A DNA stretch of 64,000 nucleotides from the NCBI RefSeq assembly GCF_010993985.1, contig NZ_WINH01000002.1, positions 1-64,000 of the forward strand, in the 5' to 3' direction. Position numbers and translations under genes: made by a program. Positions 36,302 through 45,342 of this stretch are shown piece by piece. The stretch is from Paraferrimonas sp. SM1919 (GTDB taxonomy: Bacteria; Pseudomonadota; Gammaproteobacteria; Enterobacterales; Shewanellaceae). The notes below the pieces were generated by a model. That model did not search any database, was not told the origin of the DNA, and saw only the letters and a program-made list of their open reading frames with translations. Numbering within the stretch: position 1 is the first letter of the stretch; each line of letters starts with the position of its first letter.

Positions 36302-37375
36302 TTAAATATTGTCAAAAAGATTGTATTTTTTTAGGATGCCACGCAACTGGTGATAAGTAAGCCCCAAAGATTGGGCGCATTTCTTTTGATTAAATTGACT
36401 TTGCTCTAAGGCCTGTTTAAGTATTTGTACTTCATAGTCTTGCAGGTGCTGTTTGATATCCATGGGTAAAGTCATGTCGTGAGTTGGCGTTTGACTAGGG
36501 GGCGTTTGCTGCATCTCTTCAGTTGTTAGCGGTTGTGCATTTGTGGCTACTTGAATTTGCCTATCTTGGGTTTTTACTCGAGCCTGAGGGCGAAAAGGGC
36601 TTTCAAAAGGATCTAATATAATATTGTGCACTGGCGTGTAAGCATTACCATGGCGGTACACGCTTCGTTCAACCACATTTTTTAATTCCCTGATGTTTCC
36701 TGGCCAATGATAACTGAGTAAGCTTTGTTTGGCGGTTTTACTAAAGCCCGAAAACATTTCCAATTGCAGCTGCTGGGTCATGTTCATAGCAAAGTGTTCT
36801 GCCAGTAACAGAATGTCTTCTTGTCTTTCTCGTAATGGTGGTAAGTTGATCACATCGAAAGCAAGCCTATCGAGTAAATCAGCCCTAAATTCCCCAGCCT
36901 CCGCTAAAGAAGGCAAGTCTTCGTTGGTAGCACAGACTAAGCGGACATCGGTTTTAACGGTTTTAGCGCCACCCACCCGCTCGAATTCACCATATTCAAT
37001 GACGCGCAATAGTTTTTCTTGGACTAAACCCGAGGTGTTGGCCAATTCATCTAAAAACAGTGTGCCATGGTTTGCCCTCTCAAAGCGACCCTCATGGCGT
37101 TTGCCAGCGCCCGTGAAGGCGCCACTTTCATGACCAAATAATTCACTCTCTAATAGGTTTTCATTTAGCGCTGCGCAGTTTAAAGTAATATAGTTTTGAT
37201 CCCAACGTTCTGATAAATAATGTAAACGTGCAGCAATAAGCTCTTTGCCGGTTCCGCGTTCGCCAATAATTAATACAGGTTTATTTAAAGGTGCTATTTG
37301 TGAGACTTGCTCAAGGACTTCTAAAAAGGCATTGGATTCACCTAGTAAATTATCTTGTTTTTTATTTATTGGCAT
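36302..37375 (-). CDS. pspF: Phage shock operon activator PspF
   Basis: A 357-residue sigma-54 activator without a receiver domain. The AAA+ core contains the Walker A GERGTGKE, the GAFTGA loop that contacts sigma-54, and LFLDELAN as Walker B. A Fis-type helix-turn-helix closes the protein (KKCAQSLGLTYHQLRGIL). A less conserved linker rich in Gln, Thr and Pro lies near residues 270-310. PspF is held inactive by PspA and turns on the psp genes under membrane stress. It faces pspA across 171 bases, as in E. coli. Confidence 0.95.
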   Translation of the reverse strand: MPINKKQDNLLGESNAFLEVLEQVSQIAPLNKPVLIIGERGTGKELIAARLHYLSERWDQNYITLNCAALNENLLESELFGHESGAFTGAGKRHEGRFERANHGTLFLDELANTSGLVQEKLLRVIEYGEFERVGGAKTVKTDVRLVCATNEDLPSLAEAGEFRADLLDRLAFDVINLPPLRERQEDILLLAEHFAMNMTQQLQLEMFSGFSKTAKQSLLSYHWPGNIRELKNVVERSVYRHGNAYTPVHNIILDPFESPFRPQARVKTQDRQIQVATNAQPLTTEEMQQTPPSQTPTHDMTLPMDIKQHLQDYEVQILKQALEQSQFNQKKCAQSLGLTYHQLRGILKKYNLFDNI

Positions 37376-37491
37376 TGTTGGTGGTCTATGTGACTAATAA
37401 TTAGTGAGATTTATAGTAGTGAAATTTACCACCCATTGTAAACAAAATTTTAAATTTTAATAAAATCAATGGGTTGTGGTTTTGTGTAAAG

Positions 37492-37507
37492 TTGGCATGA
37501 AATCTGA
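37492..37507 (+). promoter_or_regulatory. Probable sigma-54 promoter of pspA
   Basis: TTGGCATGAAATCTGA resembles the E. coli pspA promoter core (TTGGCACG-N5-TTG) with the -24 GG and a -12 TG at the right spacing. It lies about 40 bases before pspA, and the encoded activator PspF is adjacent. The -12 element is weaker than consensus, since it lacks the usual GC. Confidence 0.6.
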
Positions 37508-37546
37508 AGGATAAGTGTGAATTCAACTAACTGAAGGAATTTTATT

Positions 37547-38215
37547 ATGGGTATTTTTTCTCGTTTTGCAGATATTGTTAATTCCAATATCACTTCAATT
37601 TTAGATAAAGCAGAAGATCCTGCAAAAATGGTTCGTCTGATCATCCAAGAGATGGAAGACACCTTAGTAGAAGTTCGCTCAACTTCAGCTAAAGTATTAG
37701 CAGAAAAGAAAGAAGTGGCACGCCGCATTGAGCGTCTAAACGAGCAAGCCAACGATTGGCAGGCAAAAGCAGAGCTAGCACTTTCAAAAGATCGTGAAGA
37801 CCTAGCCCGCAGCGCGCTCATTGAAAAGCAAAAGCTGTCAGACAACGCTGAAATGCTGACTCATGAGTTAGAAGTGATCGATCAGCAATTAGCTAAGCTT
37901 AAAGAAGAGGTATCCACCCTTCAAGACAAGTTGGCGGATGCCAAGGCACGTCAAAAGTCGATCATTATGCGTCAGCAAACCGCGACTTCGCGTTTAGATG
38001 TTAAGCGTACGCTGGATCCATCTAAAATTGATAAAGCAATGAATCGCTTTGACCAATATGAAAGCCGTATTGAAGGCATTGAAGCTCAAGTTGAGTCATA
38101 CGAAATGGGCAACAAGACTTTAGCCGATGAATTTGCCGAGCTAGAAGCCCAAGAAAGTATTAATTCTGAGCTTGAGGCATTAAAGCAAAAATTAGCAAAA
38201 GATAAACAAGCTTAA
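37547..38215 (+). CDS. pspA: Phage shock protein A
   Basis: A 222-residue helical protein of the PspA/ESCRT-III family. It binds stressed inner membrane, forms large scaffolds and represses PspF in the cytosol. The amphipathic N-terminus (MGIFSRFADIVNSNI) and the long coiled coil (about 25-185) with PAKMVRLIIQEME are typical. It heads pspABC-ycjX-ycjF, under the sigma-54 promoter described upstream. Its ribosome binding site (GAAGGAA) is strong. Confidence 0.96.
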   Translation: MGIFSRFADIVNSNITSILDKAEDPAKMVRLIIQEMEDTLVEVRSTSAKVLAEKKEVARRIERLNEQANDWQAKAELALSKDREDLARSALIEKQKLSDNAEMLTHELEVIDQQLAKLKEEVSTLQDKLADAKARQKSIIMRQQTATSRLDVKRTLDPSKIDKAMNRFDQYESRIEGIEAQVESYEMGNKTLADEFAELEAQESINSELEALKQKLAKDKQA

Positions 38216-38233
38216 CCAGAATAGGAGGAGGTG

Positions 38234-38470
38234 ATGAATATGGATGTGTTAATAGTACCATTAATTGTGTTTATGGTGATTGTCGCTCCTTTATGGCTAA
38301 TACTGCACTATAGATCAAAAAAACAGGTCGGCAAGGGCTTCTCAGATGAAGAGTACCAACAGCTTAATGAACTTGCGAGCCGAGCAGAAAAAATGGCTGA
38401 AAGAATTGAAACCTTAGAAGCCATTTTGGATGCAAACTCTCCACAATGGAGGACGAAGCATGAAAATTAA
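38234..38470 (+). CDS. pspB: Phage shock protein B
   Basis: A small inner-membrane sensor with one N-terminal helix (about 5-22) and a cytoplasmic coiled coil (about 40-65, LNELASRAEKMAERIETLEAI). PspB and PspC receive the stress signal and release PspA from PspF. I start at the ATG at 38234 because AGGAGG lies five bases before it; a GTG three bases earlier gives one more residue. It overlaps pspC by 11 bases. Confidence 0.92.
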   Translation: MNMDVLIVPLIVFMVIVAPLWLILHYRSKKQVGKGFSDEEYQQLNELASRAEKMAERIETLEAILDANSPQWRTKHEN

Positions 38471-38849
38471 AGGCGGACATTTATACCGTGACAGTGTGAA
38501 TTCCAAAGTCGCGGGTGTGTGTTCTGGTATCGCTCACTACTTTGGCTGGGAAGTCTGGTTAGTACGTGTAATTTGGGCTTCGGCTGTGTTACTTGGCTGG
38601 TTTTCAGGCTTACCATTCTTAGCTTACTTAGTGCTGTGGATGGTGTTGGATAAAAAACCATTATCAGCACCAGAGCTTAACCAATCGATAGAAGTTAAAA
38701 CTAAGTTTTGGCAAGCGGGCGAGCCGCCACTAAAGGCGCTAAGAGACATTAATGGTCGCTTTCGATCGCTTGAATTACGCTTACGCTCAATTGAACGCCA
38801 TGTCATTGATGACTCTTATCAGCTAAGACAAGAGATTAATAAGCTTTAA
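38460..38849 (+). CDS. pspC: Phage shock protein C (PspC domain protein)
   Basis: A 129-residue protein with a PspC domain: YRDSVNSKVAGVCSGIAHYF, then one or two hydrophobic helices (about 35-70) and a charged C-terminal helix. It works with PspB as the membrane stress sensor. The start is the internal ATG preceded by GGAGG at seven bases; the longer frame from 38430 lies inside pspB. The gene overlaps pspB by 11 bases, and nine bases separate it from ycjX, so it is one operon. Confidence 0.93.
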   Translation: MKIKGGHLYRDSVNSKVAGVCSGIAHYFGWEVWLVRVIWASAVLLGWFSGLPFLAYLVLWMVLDKKPLSAPELNQSIEVKTKFWQAGEPPLKALRDINGRFRSLELRLRSIERHVIDDSYQLRQEINKL

Positions 38850-38858
38850 GGAGCTTAA

Positions 38859-40298
38859 TTGAAAAGCAGTAAACTTGATGCAATATTGGCTAAAGGTAAA
38901 CAGCTTGGCGCTGCTGCAAAAGAGCAGGGCCAGCAGACCTTAGCCAAAGGCCAAGCCAAACTTCAACAAAGCCTGAATGGACACTTGGCCATTGCCGTAA
39001 CTGGCCTCTCTGGCGCGGGTAAAACCACCTTTATTACCGCCCTAGTGCACCAATTATTAAACTTTGATAAGGCTATACTGCCTTTATTTGAAGCAGCACT
39101 TGATGGCAGAATTTTGGCGGTGAAAAGAAGCCCTCAGGCTGATCCTTGTATTGCCAGTTTTAATTATTCAAGTGCTATTGAGTCTTTGATGGCAGCATCC
39201 CCAAAGTGGCCACAAGCCACCGCAGGCACTAGCCAGTTGAGACTGCAAATTGACTACCAACCCAATAGCAGGCTTAGGATTTTTTCTAGCCAGTCACTGA
39301 TGCTCGATATTTGCGACTATCCAGGAGAGTGGTTATTAGATCTTGCTATGTTGGATCAAGATTTTGATACTTGGTGCGACTACATAGACAGTAATCTTAA
39401 GCAACTTGAACAGGCTAGGTTTAATCGCAAACCAGACGCAATTGGTCATTTAATTAACTCATTTTATGATGCCAGAGCTGCACTCGTAGAAGGCACTGAT
39501 GAGGCTGTTTTACGGGTTGCCAAAATCTATCAGCAGTTATTAATGGCGCTAAAAAGCCAAGGTCTGTGTTACTTGCAGCCGGGGAGGGCATTGGTGCCCC
39601 ATCAGTTATTAGATTCTCCAGTAATCAGTTTTTTCCCAGTTAGCCCTGATGCTGATCAAAGCATCAAATTAATGCTTAGTGATCGCTTTGAACAGTATAA
39701 ACAAACGGTGATACTGCCTTTTTACAGAGATTATTTTGAACGCTTTGATAGGCAACTGATTTTAGTTGATTGCTTAACCCCACTTGCTGCTGGAAAAATG
39801 CAGTTTAATCAACAGTTACAGGCTTTGACGGGCATTTTTCAACATTTCCAATATGGCAAACAGTCTTGGTTAAGTCGCTGGTTTTCCTCTCAATATGAAC
39901 AGCTTAATTTAGTGGCGACGAAAGCCGATCATATTGATGCAGAACAAAGAGATAAGTTGGTTTTATTGCTAGAAAAAATGCTATACAGCCAAATTGAACA
40001 AAGCAAGCTTACTGGTGCTAAAGTAGAGTTACAGGCGATCGCCTCGGTACGCGCAAGTACTGACGGCACTGCTAATTATCAGGGAAAATCTTATCCAAGC
40101 TTAACCGCAAAAACCCTTAATGCAGAGCAGAAACACTTTAATCCAGGGCAATTACCCGATGGCTTACCGGATGATGATTACTGGCAAAGCCCAAGTTTTA
40201 AAATGTACCCATTAGCGCCTGCTAAAAGTGAACAAACTTGTTTAGGGCATATCGGCTTAGATGCCCTTTTACAAAGTTTAATTGGAGATAAATTATGA
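38859..40298 (+). CDS. ycjX: YcjX family GTP-binding protein (DUF463)
   Basis: A 479-residue P-loop NTPase of the YcjX family, which is co-regulated with the Psp response. A basic, Gln/Lys-rich N-terminus (about 1-40) precedes the P-loop GLSGAGKT (49-56). DICDYPGEWL is the switch-like DxxG-type block, and a later TKAD (about 352-355) is the guanine-specificity motif. Its function in the stress response is not settled. The start is a TTG with AGGAG before it. It overlaps ycjF by four bases (ATGA). Confidence 0.9.
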   Translation: MKSSKLDAILAKGKQLGAAAKEQGQQTLAKGQAKLQQSLNGHLAIAVTGLSGAGKTTFITALVHQLLNFDKAILPLFEAALDGRILAVKRSPQADPCIASFNYSSAIESLMAASPKWPQATAGTSQLRLQIDYQPNSRLRIFSSQSLMLDICDYPGEWLLDLAMLDQDFDTWCDYIDSNLKQLEQARFNRKPDAIGHLINSFYDARAALVEGTDEAVLRVAKIYQQLLMALKSQGLCYLQPGRALVPHQLLDSPVISFFPVSPDADQSIKLMLSDRFEQYKQTVILPFYRDYFERFDRQLILVDCLTPLAAGKMQFNQQLQALTGIFQHFQYGKQSWLSRWFSSQYEQLNLVATKADHIDAEQRDKLVLLLEKMLYSQIEQSKLTGAKVELQAIASVRASTDGTANYQGKSYPSLTAKTLNAEQKHFNPGQLPDGLPDDDYWQSPSFKMYPLAPAKSEQTCLGHIGLDALLQSLIGDKL

Positions 40299-41272
40299 AG
40301 CAGGGGCCGTTGGAGTTTGATACTAATACTGACAAGCAAATACCTAAAACCACAGCACTTGAATTTGATAATGCTCAGCAATTACAACAACAAATAATAG
40401 CCACTCAAGCTCAAACGATAAATAAACAAACAAAACCTAGAAAGTTATGGCGCCTTTTTGTTGGTTCTACTTTGATGTTAACCATTTGGCAGCTAACAGA
40501 ATCATTAATATTGGCTTGGCAAAATCCGCTTTACTTCACTTTACTGGTCACGGTTGTCGCAAGTTTTTGTCTGTTAGTGGCAAAAATTTTTTGGCGAGAA
40601 GCAAAGGCATTAAAGGCCTTAAAGCAACAACAAGCTAGTGCTAATGATCCTGCTGGTGTAGTAAAACAATTGGCCATAATACCCGGGATTGATAAGGGTG
40701 AATTTGCTCATTTAAAAGCCAATATTCAGCAACACGCACAGATCGCTGGCAAGTTTGCACTGATAGATAGATACATCAACCAAACGATCGATAACAAGGC
40801 CTTAAAAATAGTGTCTGAGCAGTCTTTAGCCACGGCGACTTTAGTTGGTTTAAGCCCTATCGCCTTTATTGATGGCCTAAGTATTATTTGGCGTAATCAT
40901 AAAATGATTTCGCAATTGGCTGATTGTTATGGTTTACAGCTAGGTTATTGGAGTCGAGTAAAGTTATTAAGGCAATTGCTAAATAATGCCATTTATGGCG
41001 CTAGTACTGAATTAATGCTCGATGTGGCGTCACAAACCATATCCATGGAGCTCACTTCTAAATTATCTTTAAGGTTTGCTCAGGGCGTTGGTGCGGGTTT
41101 ACTTACCGCTAAGCTAGGTTTAGCTTGTATGCAACAATTGAGACCTCTGCCATTTAGCAAGCAAACCACCCCATCATTAACTCAAGTGCATTCGAATTTG
41201 TTGACGCAATTGAAGCAAAAAATATTAATGCCGAAATCTCAAAAAAATATGGCAGCCCAAGACCAAGAGTAA
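40295..41272 (+). CDS. ycjF: YcjF family inner-membrane protein (TIGR01620)
   Basis: A 325-residue protein with two adjacent membrane helices (about 52-70 and 74-95) and a C-terminal domain of the DUF697 type (SEQSLATATLVGLSPIAFIDGLSIIWRNHKMI). It always accompanies YcjX in the Psp regulon of gammaproteobacteria. Its mechanism is unknown. It closes the operon. In many relatives tyrR follows, but here four tRNA genes on the opposite strand come next. Confidence 0.88.
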   Translation: MKQGPLEFDTNTDKQIPKTTALEFDNAQQLQQQIIATQAQTINKQTKPRKLWRLFVGSTLMLTIWQLTESLILAWQNPLYFTLLVTVVASFCLLVAKIFWREAKALKALKQQQASANDPAGVVKQLAIIPGIDKGEFAHLKANIQQHAQIAGKFALIDRYINQTIDNKALKIVSEQSLATATLVGLSPIAFIDGLSIIWRNHKMISQLADCYGLQLGYWSRVKLLRQLLNNAIYGASTELMLDVASQTISMELTSKLSLRFAQGVGAGLLTAKLGLACMQQLRPLPFSKQTTPSLTQVHSNLLTQLKQKILMPKSQKNMAAQDQE

Positions 41273-41490
41273 GCCAGCACTTGATTTGACATCATGTAAT
41301 TTATGGCAACTTAACACATAGCCACTATCTAAGGTGCATCAAGGTTGGAGCAGCCAATAGTTTTGTGATGGTGTAATGGGATGTCTGCAAGGGATTATGC
41401 TAAATCTGAGATAGCAAAAAATCACCAAATATTTTGATGTGCTCTAGAAGTCAATTAGGATTTTTAGAAGGGTAAATAAAACAGCAGCGG

Positions 41491-41566
41491 TGGTGGGCGA
41501 TACTGGGCTCGAACCAGTGACCCCATCCTTGTAAGGGATGTGCTCTCCCAGCTGAGCTAATCGCCC
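41491..41566 (-). tRNA. tRNA-Val (anticodon TAC), copy 4 in transcription order
   Basis: A full cloverleaf on the minus strand: GGGCGAT acceptor, GCTC...GAGC D arm, CATCC-CTTACAA-GGATG anticodon arm with TAC, and GGTTCGAGCC T arm, ending in an encoded CCA. It is identical to the other three copies. Confidence 0.97.
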
Positions 41567-41586
41567 GCTGGCTGTTTTGTTAGGAT

Positions 41587-41662
41587 TGGTGGGCGATACT
41601 GGGCTCGAACCAGTGACCCCATCCTTGTAAGGGATGTGCTCTCCCAGCTGAGCTAATCGCCC
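41587..41662 (-). tRNA. tRNA-Val (anticodon TAC), copy 3 in transcription order
   Basis: Identical in sequence to the neighbouring copies, with the encoded CCA. The 20-base spacer to the next copy is similar to the spacer beside copy 1, which points to duplication of a tRNA-plus-spacer unit. Confidence 0.97.
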
Positions 41663-41705
41663 AATCCTAAGGGAGAATGTTCGACACTTTAGTAAAACAG
41701 CAGCG

Positions 41706-41781
41706 TGGTGGGCGATACTGGGCTCGAACCAGTGACCCCATCCTTGTAAGGGATGTGCTCTCCCAGCTGAGCTAATCGCCC
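41706..41781 (-). tRNA. tRNA-Val (anticodon TAC), copy 2 in transcription order
   Basis: Identical to the other copies. The spacer toward copy 3 is longer (43 bases) than the other two spacers. Confidence 0.97.
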
Positions 41782-41801
41782 GCTGACTGTTGTACTAGGA
41801 G

Positions 41802-41877
41802 TGGTGGGCGATACTGGGCTCGAACCAGTGACCCCATCCTTGTAAGGGATGTGCTCTCCCAGCTGAGCTAATCGCCC
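41802..41877 (-). tRNA. tRNA-Val (anticodon TAC), copy 1 in transcription order
   Basis: The first tRNA of the array on the minus strand. The common promoter should lie to its right, in the gap before gltX. Confidence 0.97.
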
Positions 41878-42254
41878 TCTTCACTAGGAGCAATGAAATT
41901 CGGTAACCCTGTGCTTCATTGCGGAGTCGTATTATAGGCATGCGCCCAAATGTGTCAACGATTAATTTAATTAAAATTACTGCATGATTATAAAACCAAC
42001 AAGCACTAAGATCGAGTTAAAACTTTGGGGCGTTTTTGTCGGATCGATCTACTCTTATTGTTTTAGTCAATATTACTACGCCAACTAAAGGGCTTTCGCT
42101 TTAAATTCTTGTCTACTATTTATATGGAAATGAAAACTCAGAAAAGATGGGGGTAGTGTGGATTTTGTGCTTTTTGATTAAGCAATAGATTGCTACACTA
42201 CGCGGCAAAATTGAAATAGCCTTTTTAGGCACAAAATTTAAGGTATTTGTCCAA
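41878..42254. other. Divergent promoter region between the tRNA-Val array and gltX
   Basis: About 375 AT-rich bases with no gene. They must contain the strong promoter of the tRNA-Val array reading left and the gltX promoter reading right. The plus-strand TTGATTAAGC...TGCTACACT stretch near 42174-42198 resembles a -35/-10 pair, but I would not rely on it. Confidence 0.35.
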
Positions 42255-43664
42255 ATGACAGTTAAGACTCGTTTTGCACCTAGCCCAACCGGTTTCCTAC
42301 ACGTTGGTGGTGCCCGTACAGCTCTATATTCTTGGTTACATGCACGTCATGCAAAAGGTGAATTCGTATTACGAATTGAAGACACTGACCTAGAACGCTC
42401 AACTCAAGAAGCGATTGATGCGATTATGGAAGGTATGGAATGGTTAGGTCTAACTTGGGATGAAGGCCCTTACTATCAGACTAAACGTTTTGATCGTTAT
42501 AAAGAGTTAATTGCTAAGTTAGAAGACGAAGGCAAAGCCTATAAGTGTACTTGTTCCCGTGAGCGCTTAGATGCCCTTCGTGAAGAGCAGATGGCAAACG
42601 GTGAAAAACCTCAATACGATGGTAAATGTCGCGATCTTAATTTACAAGATATCGAAGGCGATTATGTAGTACGTTTTCGAAACCCAACGGAAGGTTCAGT
42701 AGTATTTGACGACTATGTTCGTGGTCGTATTGAATTCCAAAACACCGAGCTTGATGATCTTATTATCCTGCGTTCAGACGGTTCACCTACTTATAACTTC
42801 TGTGTAGTAGTCGACGATTGGGATATGGGTATTACCCAGGTGGTTCGTGGTGAAGACCATGTCAACAATACGCCTCGCCAAATTAACATCCTAAAAGCAC
42901 TTGGCGCACCAGTACCAGAGTACGCTCACGTTGCGATGATTTTAGGTGACGACGGTGCCAAGCTTTCAAAGCGTCATGGTGCAGTAGGGGTTATGCAGTA
43001 CCGTGATGATGGCTACTTACCAGAAGCACTACTTAACTACCTTGTGCGTTTAGGTTGGTCCCACGGCGATCAAGAGATCTTCTCTATTGAAGAAATGATT
43101 GAGCTATTTAAGTTAGGTGACATCAACAAAGCCGCTTCAGCATTTAATACTGAAAAGCTACTTTGGTTGAACCAACACTACATCAAAAACTCTGACCCTA
43201 AATATGTGGCTAAGCACCTTGAGTGGCACATGCAGGATCAAAATATCGATACCACTAACGGCCCAGCCTTAGAAGATATCGTTGTGGCACTATCAGAGCG
43301 TGCACAAACCCTAAAAGAATTAGCCGCTAGCAGCCGTTACTTCTATGAAGATTACCAAGAGTTTGATGCTGCTGCAGCTAAAAAGCACCTACGTCCAGTG
43401 GCAAAAGCACCACTTGAACTGGTACAAAGTAAACTTGCAGCCATCACGGATTGGACCGCTGAAAATATTCAAGCCGCTATTGCTGCAACGGCAGAAGAAC
43501 TTGAACTAGGCATGGGTAAGGTGGGTATGCCATTGCGTGTTGCAGCCACTGGTGCAGGCCAGTCACCATCGCTAGATGTGACCTTGCTCCACATTGGACA
43601 ATCAAGAAGTGTAGAAAGGATCAACAAAGCGGTTAATTTTATAGCAGATAGAGAAAATTCTTAA
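42255..43664 (+). CDS. gltX: Glutamyl-tRNA synthetase
   Basis: A 469-residue class I aminoacyl-tRNA synthetase that charges tRNA-Glu. The ATP-binding HIGH motif appears as [13 protein letters not shown] (about 9-21), and the KMSKS motif as KLSKR (about 238-242). A zinc-binding-like CTCSRERL segment (about 98-105) and the CRDL that follows are typical of the bacterial enzyme. The length is normal. The gene lies 197 bases before a tRNA array that includes two tRNA-Glu genes, its own substrates. Confidence 0.97.
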   Translation: MTVKTRFAPSPTGFLHVGGARTALYSWLHARHAKGEFVLRIEDTDLERSTQEAIDAIMEGMEWLGLTWDEGPYYQTKRFDRYKELIAKLEDEGKAYKCTCSRERLDALREEQMANGEKPQYDGKCRDLNLQDIEGDYVVRFRNPTEGSVVFDDYVRGRIEFQNTELDDLIILRSDGSPTYNFCVVVDDWDMGITQVVRGEDHVNNTPRQINILKALGAPVPEYAHVAMILGDDGAKLSKRHGAVGVMQYRDDGYLPEALLNYLVRLGWSHGDQEIFSIEEMIELFKLGDINKAASAFNTEKLLWLNQHYIKNSDPKYVAKHLEWHMQDQNIDTTNGPALEDIVVALSERAQTLKELAASSRYFYEDYQEFDAAAAKKHLRPVAKAPLELVQSKLAAITDWTAENIQAAIAATAEELELGMGKVGMPLRVAATGAGQSPSLDVTLLHIGQSRSVERINKAVNFIADRENS

Positions 43665-43761
43665 AAAACGGGTTGACTCTTTGGGCACTGCCCCCTAGAA
43701 TGCGCTCCGCACTCAAGGACAACTTTTAAATAGGTTGACTTGAGTATGAAGGAACAGAAAG

Positions 43762-43837
43762 GGGGCTATAGCTCAGCTGGGAGAGCGCTTCGCTGGCAGC
43801 GAAGAGGTCCACGGTTCGATCCCGTGTAGCTCCACCA
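43762..43837 (+). tRNA. tRNA-Ala (anticodon GGC), first copy
   Basis: A complete cloverleaf starting GGGGCTATAGCTC, with anticodon arm CTTCG-CTGGCAG-CGAAG (anticodon GGC), a T arm with GGTTCGATCC and an encoded CCA. It is identical to the copy at the other end of this array. Confidence 0.97.
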
Positions 43838-43860
43838 CTTTCTGTTTTTTTCGTCTTTGC

Positions 43861-43936
43861 GTCCCCTTCGTCTAGAGGCCTAGGACACCGCCCTTTCACG
43901 GCGGTAACAGGGGTTCGAATCCCCTAGGGGACGCCA
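43861..43936 (+). tRNA. tRNA-Glu (anticodon TTC), first copy
   Basis: A complete cloverleaf starting GTCCCCTTCGTCTAG, with anticodon arm CCGCC-CTTTCAC-GGCGG (anticodon TTC) and an encoded CCA. It is identical to the next copy. Confidence 0.97.
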
Positions 43937-43986
43937 CTAATTCAACTCGTGATACCGAGTCTAAACAGTATCAACTTAGTCCATGG

Positions 43987-44062
43987 GTCCCCTTCGTCTA
44001 GAGGCCTAGGACACCGCCCTTTCACGGCGGTAACAGGGGTTCGAATCCCCTAGGGGACGCCA
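43987..44062 (+). tRNA. tRNA-Glu (anticodon TTC), second copy
   Basis: Identical to the first tRNA-Glu. A 50-base spacer separates them. Confidence 0.97.
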
Positions 44063-44087
44063 CTACTAACTAAAATTATAAAGTTTT

Positions 44088-44163
44088 GGGGCTATAGCTC
44101 AGCTGGGAGAGCGCTTCGCTGGCAGCGAAGAGGTCCACGGTTCGATCCCGTGTAGCTCCACCA
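44088..44163 (+). tRNA. tRNA-Ala (anticodon GGC), second copy
   Basis: Identical to the first tRNA-Ala. It closes the Ala-Glu-Glu-Ala array and is followed within 13 bases by a strong terminator. Confidence 0.97.
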
Positions 44164-44175
44164 ATACTTCGGAAA

Positions 44176-44205
44176 AGCCGCTAACGTTTGTTAGCGGCTT
44201 TTTTC
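44176..44205 (+). terminator. Terminator of the tRNA Ala-Glu-Glu-Ala array
   Basis: AGCCGCTAAC-GTTT-GTTAGCGGCT forms a 10-base-pair stem with a four-base loop followed by a T run: a textbook factor-independent terminator. Confidence 0.92.
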
Positions 44206-44206
44206 G

Positions 44207-44839
44207 TTTTATAGGATTTCATCCTATGATCTGATCTTTTTTCCATTCTGCTCTTTAGGTTTAACCGTTTTTAGCTGTTTTGTTCCTGTCACGTACTTGC
44301 AGGGCTGCCGGCAGCAGGTCAGGGGAAGCCAACAGCTTGTTACTTCAGGCATCCATGCCTTACGCCCTTCGGGTCTGCTAAAGCAGCTCAAAGTTGTTCC
44401 AGACAGCTTTGTCCCCGCACCCCCTGAGCCGCCCTTAACTTTGCTTAACCAGAATTTTCAATCGTCACTACGCTGACGGCGGATTATTCCAGGCATCCTG
44501 CCTTCCACCCTTCGGGCCAGCTAAAGCTGTTAAAATTTGTTCCAAACAAATGTTTCGCCTTCATTCGATACATCCTTGTACCTCACCCTACGGGCAGCTT
44601 CGCTGTGCAAATAGGCTATCCATGCCTATTTGTCCATGGCTCAAACTAACCTTAAAAGTCATCCATGACTTTTACAGCTATTCCTCAATCAAATTCTTCG
44701 CAAAGTGAAAGGGGAATTCTGAGTAGCAGGACGTAATTCGTATTTCTTTAACATCTATAGATAGCTTGTCTTCTACATTCTGAATTGTTAGTTTCAAGGG
44801 GATGGAGATCTTACTGGAATAGCTTGCAAGCTTAATACA
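44207..44839. repeat. Intergenic array of small hairpin repeats
   Basis: About 630 bases with no gene. They hold a modular repeat: a short hairpin around ATCCAT, a CCCTTCGGG or CCCTACGGG block, a GCTAAAGC-type hairpin and a TTGTTCCA-ACA tail. The hairpins are AGGCA-TCCA-TGCCT (44347-44360), AGGCA-TCC-TGCCT (44491-44503), AATAGGC...GCCTATT (44610-44630) and AAAAGTCA-TCCA-TGACTTTT (44654-44673). The stems differ while the TCC(A) loop is kept. The last 100 bases should include the promoter of the next gene. Confidence 0.65.
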
Positions 44840-45274
44840 ATGAAAAATACGACTTTATCTGAATATGTGAAGCGACGGAGTGGGGTGGCGCTAGGTGGTA
44901 AAGGCGCCTTGTCTGCCATGCTTAAGCGATCTATGGGGGCTGGTAATTTCGGGGGCTTTTGGCGGTTTTGGAACCCGGTGTGGAGTTATTACCTGTCTAG
45001 GTTTGTTATGCGGCCGCTGGCGGTTGTGCTGCCAAATAGCTTAGCGATTCTGGTTACTTTTATGGTCAGTGGGGCATTGCACGATGTTGCGGTGTCTTTG
45101 ATAAAATGGCAGCTAATTTTTGTTTGCACCCCTTGGTTTACACTGATGGGAATTACGGTGCTTTTAACCAGCAAGGTAAGCTACCTAAGCTATAACTTCC
45201 CTATAAGAGCCTGTATTAACTTTGGTTTTATTGCGTTGTGCTATTTTATTTCAGCCCAACTCCAGCGTATATAA
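44840..45274 (+). CDS. Small membrane protein, MBOAT/acyltransferase-like
   Basis: A 144-residue, very hydrophobic protein with about three membrane helices in its second half. The FWRFWNPVWSYYLSRF block (about 40-55) followed by VSGALHDVAV (about 77-86) looks like the Trp-rich and conserved-His regions of membrane-bound O-acyltransferases, but the protein is far shorter than those enzymes (usually over 400 residues). It may be a small stand-alone family built on that core. The start codon has no clear ribosome site. It stands alone between the hairpin array and a convergent gene. I am fairly sure that it is a gene, and unsure of its function. Confidence 0.55.
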   Translation: MKNTTLSEYVKRRSGVALGGKGALSAMLKRSMGAGNFGGFWRFWNPVWSYYLSRFVMRPLAVVLPNSLAILVTFMVSGALHDVAVSLIKWQLIFVCTPWFTLMGITVLLTSKVSYLSYNFPIRACINFGFIALCYFISAQLQRI

Positions 45275-45342
45275 ATAGACGGATTATCAGGAAAAAATAA
45301 CAGTTATCTTGATGATCCGTAATCTGAAAGTGCCATACAGCC

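Noticed and set aside
36729..37133. 134-residue plus-strand frame inside pspF
   Set aside because: It is antisense to the conserved AAA+ core of PspF and has low-complexity Ser/Lys content, with no own start signal.
41491..41877. Four direct repeats that could suggest a CRISPR-like array
   Set aside because: Each repeat is a complete tRNA-Val gene with an encoded CCA; spacers are short and similar rather than unique.
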